A DNA stretch of 64,000 nt from Chloroflexi bacterium TSY (GTDB lineage: Bacteria > Chloroflexota > Anaerolineae > Caldilineales > Caldilineaceae), in the NCBI GenBank assembly GCA_019217005.1, contig JAHBNG010000073.1:1-64000 (forward strand). The letters run 5' to 3'. Shown here one piece after another: positions 60,776-64,000 of the stretch. Within the stretch, counting starts at the first letter, position 1. Each line of letters opens with the position of its first letter. A model generated the notes under the pieces. That model was not told the origin of the DNA and did not search any database. It saw nothing but the letters and a program-made list of their open reading frames with translations. The position numbers were made by a program, and so were the translations under genes.

Positions 60776-63364
60776 ATGTCAAACAGCAACAACTTTTCCG
60801 TCCCACTGCTCAACAAGTTGATTCAGTTATTGTCTCTCGATTCAATTTGTCTAGATTCTCTTACAAAATTGGTGATGGATCCAGATCTGTTCAAGAACGA
60901 ACTTAGCGTATTCGAGCAAGCTCTGGCACAGAGAAGCCCAAGTGAACCGCCTCCGGAAGCCACGGATGGGTCAATAAATGATCACCTTGGTGAATTGGCC
61001 GAGATTGTTGCTGCCTCTATGCCCTTGCGACGCCTCTTTCTTGATGCTCCACGTTTTTCGCAAGTTGATCCAGACACGTTAATCATTACTGCACGGTTTG
61101 CAGATGCGAAACCTGATCGCGAGAGCGTTTTGAAGTCGGAAGACCGTCCGTTTATGCGTGTCTTGCGTGCCGATCGTCGTCTTGCAGAAACAACAGTGGA
61201 TCAATTACTGCGAGAAGATATTGCACTTCTAACAGAGTTATATACGAGTTACTTGCCGATTTTTGAAACCGTCCACAAACTAGCCTTAACAGAAAAGTGG
61301 AGTACACAAATTCTTGCTGTTGAATCAGTCTTGGTGGCGGTCTCGTCTGAATTGCCAAAAGGAAACTTACCTCTAAATGATTCAATGCGAAGAGAAATGG
61401 CATCGGCAATCGAAAAGGCAGGACTAGATGACGAGATGACACAACGATTGCTTCAAGTCTTACATTCAATGCAACTGAACGAACTCAATCAAGCATTGTT
61501 TACCCAGATTATGGAAGATGAAGCATTGGATAATCTGGGAATCGAAATCTTGATGGCAATATTGGAATTTGACCACGCACAACAGCCCAATTTATTACGA
61601 TTACTACTGCATAGAAAGCTCCGGCTTTCGGACATGCTTGCCAAAGAGGTGATATCCATATGGAAAATTCGATCCCTTATCTCTGATGCGATCAAGCAGA
61701 AATCAGAAGCGCAACATACAAACTCGCCCATATCTCGTGAGAGTACTCGGATTGCCGGTGAGATACTCGCAAACCGTCTCCTGCACACAGATGATGAACA
61801 GCGGCTCCGAAAAGAACTGGATATACGGTTAAATGCTGTTCGCCACTTCTTACGCCTACGCAAGATAGCGAAAGTAGATGCATTTCGCTATCGATGGCCC
61901 GCTCTGGCGCAACACTTGCAAACTGATCGAACTGCCATTGCAGCTCTTGAATCTAAAGCGATTGAGTATTCCATGGAGTTGGAGCCATTACCTGAACGTT
62001 GGAGGGGTTACTTCCAAGACGAGGGTCTCATGCGTTTTCTTCGTCTTCGTCCGTTATTTAGCGATATCTATCCAAATGAATTGGGACAATTATTAAAGTC
62101 ATCCCAAACTTTCTCTCCGACTTCTACCATTAATCAACCGTTCGACACAGCATCGGATCTGGAGTTAACCACAACTGGATCATCCGACACAGAATCAACT
62201 TCGTCCCATGCTTCACTTAAATCAATTAAAAACGATGCGGCTTCCACATTGCTAACCGACCTTGAATATGACAATATTCATATTCGTATAGATCAAGACA
62301 AAAACGAACCTGACACGTACCAAGTGACACTAGAACAAGAATCAGATAAGAAAAATCGTAGCAGAGTAGGCAGAGTATCGATATATGGGGATGAAGTCGA
62401 TCAAGTCCTCAATCAATATGAGTTTGATTCGGGTAGCGCAAGCTTTACCAGACGTGCAACGAGTCGCGGACAGATGGACCAAGCCGATATTACGCGCGAT
62501 ATGGGGATTTGGATTGCCGATACATTTTTGGGTGCAGAGATCAAAACAGAACTTTTTGTAAGGCTGTCAGAGGAGCAGAAGCGATTTAGAATCTTTTTTG
62601 ATTTTGATGATTCCCGACTGACTCAAGTTCCCTGGGAAACTCTCTATGCCCCGTTTATGCGTACCCAATTAGGGTTAACACACAAATATTCACTCATTCG
62701 GTATGTTTCAAAGGATCGACCCATCCCATAGCGAACGATTAATCCGCCGCTACGAATTTTGGCAGTTCTTGCCAGTCCTACCGATTTTCATCCACTCGAT
62801 ATTGAGATGGAAGCAAATATCCTCAACCGAACGCTTGCCGATGCTATTGAAGCCCGCCAGGTCAATCTGGAAATTTTGCAAGGAGCGGACGCAACTTGGG
62901 AGAATCTACAGCAGGCAATGCGAATCGTTCAGCCTCATTTTTTGCACTTCGTCGGGCATGGGGCGGAAGGTATGTTTATGCTGGAAAATTCAGACCGTAG
63001 GTCCCACGTATTGGAAACATCCGATCTGATCAACTTGCTCTCAGATTGGGGAGTCAGTGTCGTGATTCTCAACGGATGCCATACTGGTTCGACAAAAGAT
63101 AGCGAAATTACAACGGGGATAGCACGTGGATTAGCAAGCGCCGGTGTCTCAAGCGTCATTGCCACACTTGATGAGATTGAGGATAGCGCTGCGCTGATGT
63201 TCATCCGCGAATTCTATCGTTCCTTTACGGATGGCTACAATTTAGAAACCTCGTTGACTGAAGCCCGCAAAGCGCTCAGTGTCGAACGCTGGAATTGGGT
63301 GACATATGCCTTATTTGCGAATTCAACAGATCTAGACAAACTTCAGCTTGCAACACGAAGATAA
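60776..63364 (+). pseudogene. CHAT-domain caspase-like protease, gene 3, with an in-frame TAG
   Basis: ATG 60776 lies six bases after the KAP stop, with GGAAGGGG upstream. Residues 1-450 are largely helical and of no family I know. From about residue 500 a Ser/Thr-rich stretch leads to the CHAT domain: RFRIFFDFDDSRLTQVPWET, then TAG at 62729. In the same frame follow INPPLRILAVLASPTDFH, the catalytic His in HFLHFVGHGAEGM and Cys in VVILNGCHTGSTKD, ending at 63364. With one sense codon at the TAG the protein would be 862 residues with an intact His-Cys dyad. CHAT proteases are caspase relatives found in conflict systems. Partner genes suggest activation by the KAP ATPase. Confidence 0.85.
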
Positions 63365-63378
63365 GCTAAATGAACTAT

Positions 63379-64000
63379 CTATTCATATGCCAAAACCTCC
63401 CGCACTGTCAGACGGGATGCGCCTCGCGCCGGAAGGAAACTCGCAACGGTTGCCAGGATAATGACGATCCCAAGCCAGGTAAAGACACCATTGGACGAGA
63501 AAACATAGGTGAGTGGTGCTTGGAAGAGGGCGAATCCAACCGCACTGCTCAAGGCAAATCCGGTGGGGAAAGCGAGCGCTGCGCCGATCAACCAGCTGAG
63601 TATCCCAATCACCACGCCTTCGATGAGCACAATGCGTAGAACCGCTCCGTCCGATGCGCCAATGGCGCGCATCACGCCAATTTCGCGCGTTCGCTCCATG
63701 ACATTGGTGCTCATGGTGCCGGCCAACCCCAAAGCACCAACAGATGCGATCAAAACGCCCATAAAGAGCAGCAGCGAAATGATAATCGTAAAAAAGTTGC
63801 CTGTGAATCTTCGGATGCGTTCCGCTGTGAAGGTTGAGTCAACTTTAACTCCGGCCTTTTCATACGTTTCCGACAATCGTTCCGTCATCGCTTGCATGGA
63901 TGAAATTTGGGACTGATCCACACGCAAGAGCAATGAAGAGGCGCGGCCCACGTTGCCGGTCAGCTTGGAAAAATAGCCGTACGTGACAAAAGCACTGATG
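63379..64000 (-). CDS. FtsX/MacB-like ABC transporter permease, C-terminal part
   Basis: The frame enters from the right edge of the window and stops at 63379. It shows an FtsX domain with four membrane segments: IISLLLFMGVLIASVGALGL, the coupling segment TNVMERTREIGVMRAIGASD, IVLIEGVVIGILSWLIGAAL and FTWLGIVIILATVASFLPAR. It ends with the typical PARGASRLTVREVLAYE. The periplasmic domain lies partly beyond the window. Such permeases export lipoproteins, drugs or peptides with a LolD-type ATPase. It converges with the CHAT gene and is probably unrelated to it. Confidence 0.88.
   Translation of the reverse strand, partial: ISAFVTYGYFSKLTGNVGRASSLLLRVDQSQISSMQAMTERLSETYEKAGVKVDSTFTAERIRRFTGNFFTIIISLLLFMGVLIASVGALGLAGTMSTNVMERTREIGVMRAIGASDGAVLRIVLIEGVVIGILSWLIGAALAFPTGFALSSAVGFALFQAPLTYVFSSNGVFTWLGIVIILATVASFLPARGASRLTVREVLAYE

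Noticed and set aside
59312..62731. Reassignment of TAG to an amino acid
   Set aside because: Several genes with natural ends in the window use TAG as their normal stop and no suppressor tRNA was seen, so nonsense mutation is the safer reading.

Overview
The window reads like a piece of a polysaccharide-degrading, repeat-rich soil or sludge bacterium, most plausibly Chloroflexota (Anaerolineae-like). This is inferred from the style of the genes, with no marker gene to prove it: twin-arginine/lipobox solute-binding proteins with Ala/Pro-rich tails, long Pro-Thr linkers, a CelR/CebR-type LacI regulator, and many sulfatase, sialidase and ABC importer genes. No tRNA, rRNA or CRISPR array was seen.

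Layout. 1-6918 (-) is one huge secreted cellulase gene. It encodes an AA10 lytic monooxygenase, CBM2, GH9, CBM3c, CBM2 and GH48 (GH48 runs off the window), and is split by an ISAzo13-family element that itself carries a second IS. A LacI-type regulator and a cellulose-type operator lie beside its 5' end. 8585-15841 holds two sialidase-like proteins, a secreted repeat protein, a Uma2 nuclease and a sulfatase. 15870-22787 (-) is a peptide/oligosaccharide ABC importer in one transcription unit with that sulfatase. 23175-30402 (-) carries an atypical P1B-type ATPase, a zinc alcohol dehydrogenase and a second ABC importer. 31106-35731 (+) holds two amidohydrolases, a Rieske protein and an AraB-like kinase. 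35940-40768 is an IS cluster: two head-to-head IS110 elements with covarying bridge-RNA candidates, plus an unclassified DDE element. 41257-49228 has an ArsR-type regulator with an SRPBCC protein, a BNR protein with an aldo/keto reductase, a hypothetical gene broken by an IS and a MITE, and a second sulfatase. 49388-56094 has a small kinase and a sugar ABC importer with PhyH, DJ-1/PfpI and tandem-Nudix genes.

56984-63364 (+) is the most unusual locus: a three-gene unit of a membrane coiled-coil protein, a KAP-type P-loop NTPase and a CHAT-domain (caspase-like) protease. It looks like a conflict or defence system that I do not recognise as described. Every gene in it is damaged: an ISAzo13 insertion and an in-frame TAG in gene 1, a frameshift and a 155-bp MITE in gene 2, and an in-frame TAG inside the CHAT domain of gene 3. 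Removing the insertions with one copy of each target duplication restores the reading frame exactly.

The window is also rich in small mobile DNA. There are three 155-bp MITEs with 8-bp duplications, fold-back elements with TNA duplications, palindromic elements with 11-13 bp duplications, and a 74-bp fold-back repeat in four copies. Many genes carry single-base changes in short homopolymers. These may be real decay or uncorrected sequencing error, so such genes are marked as frameshifted and not firmly as dead.
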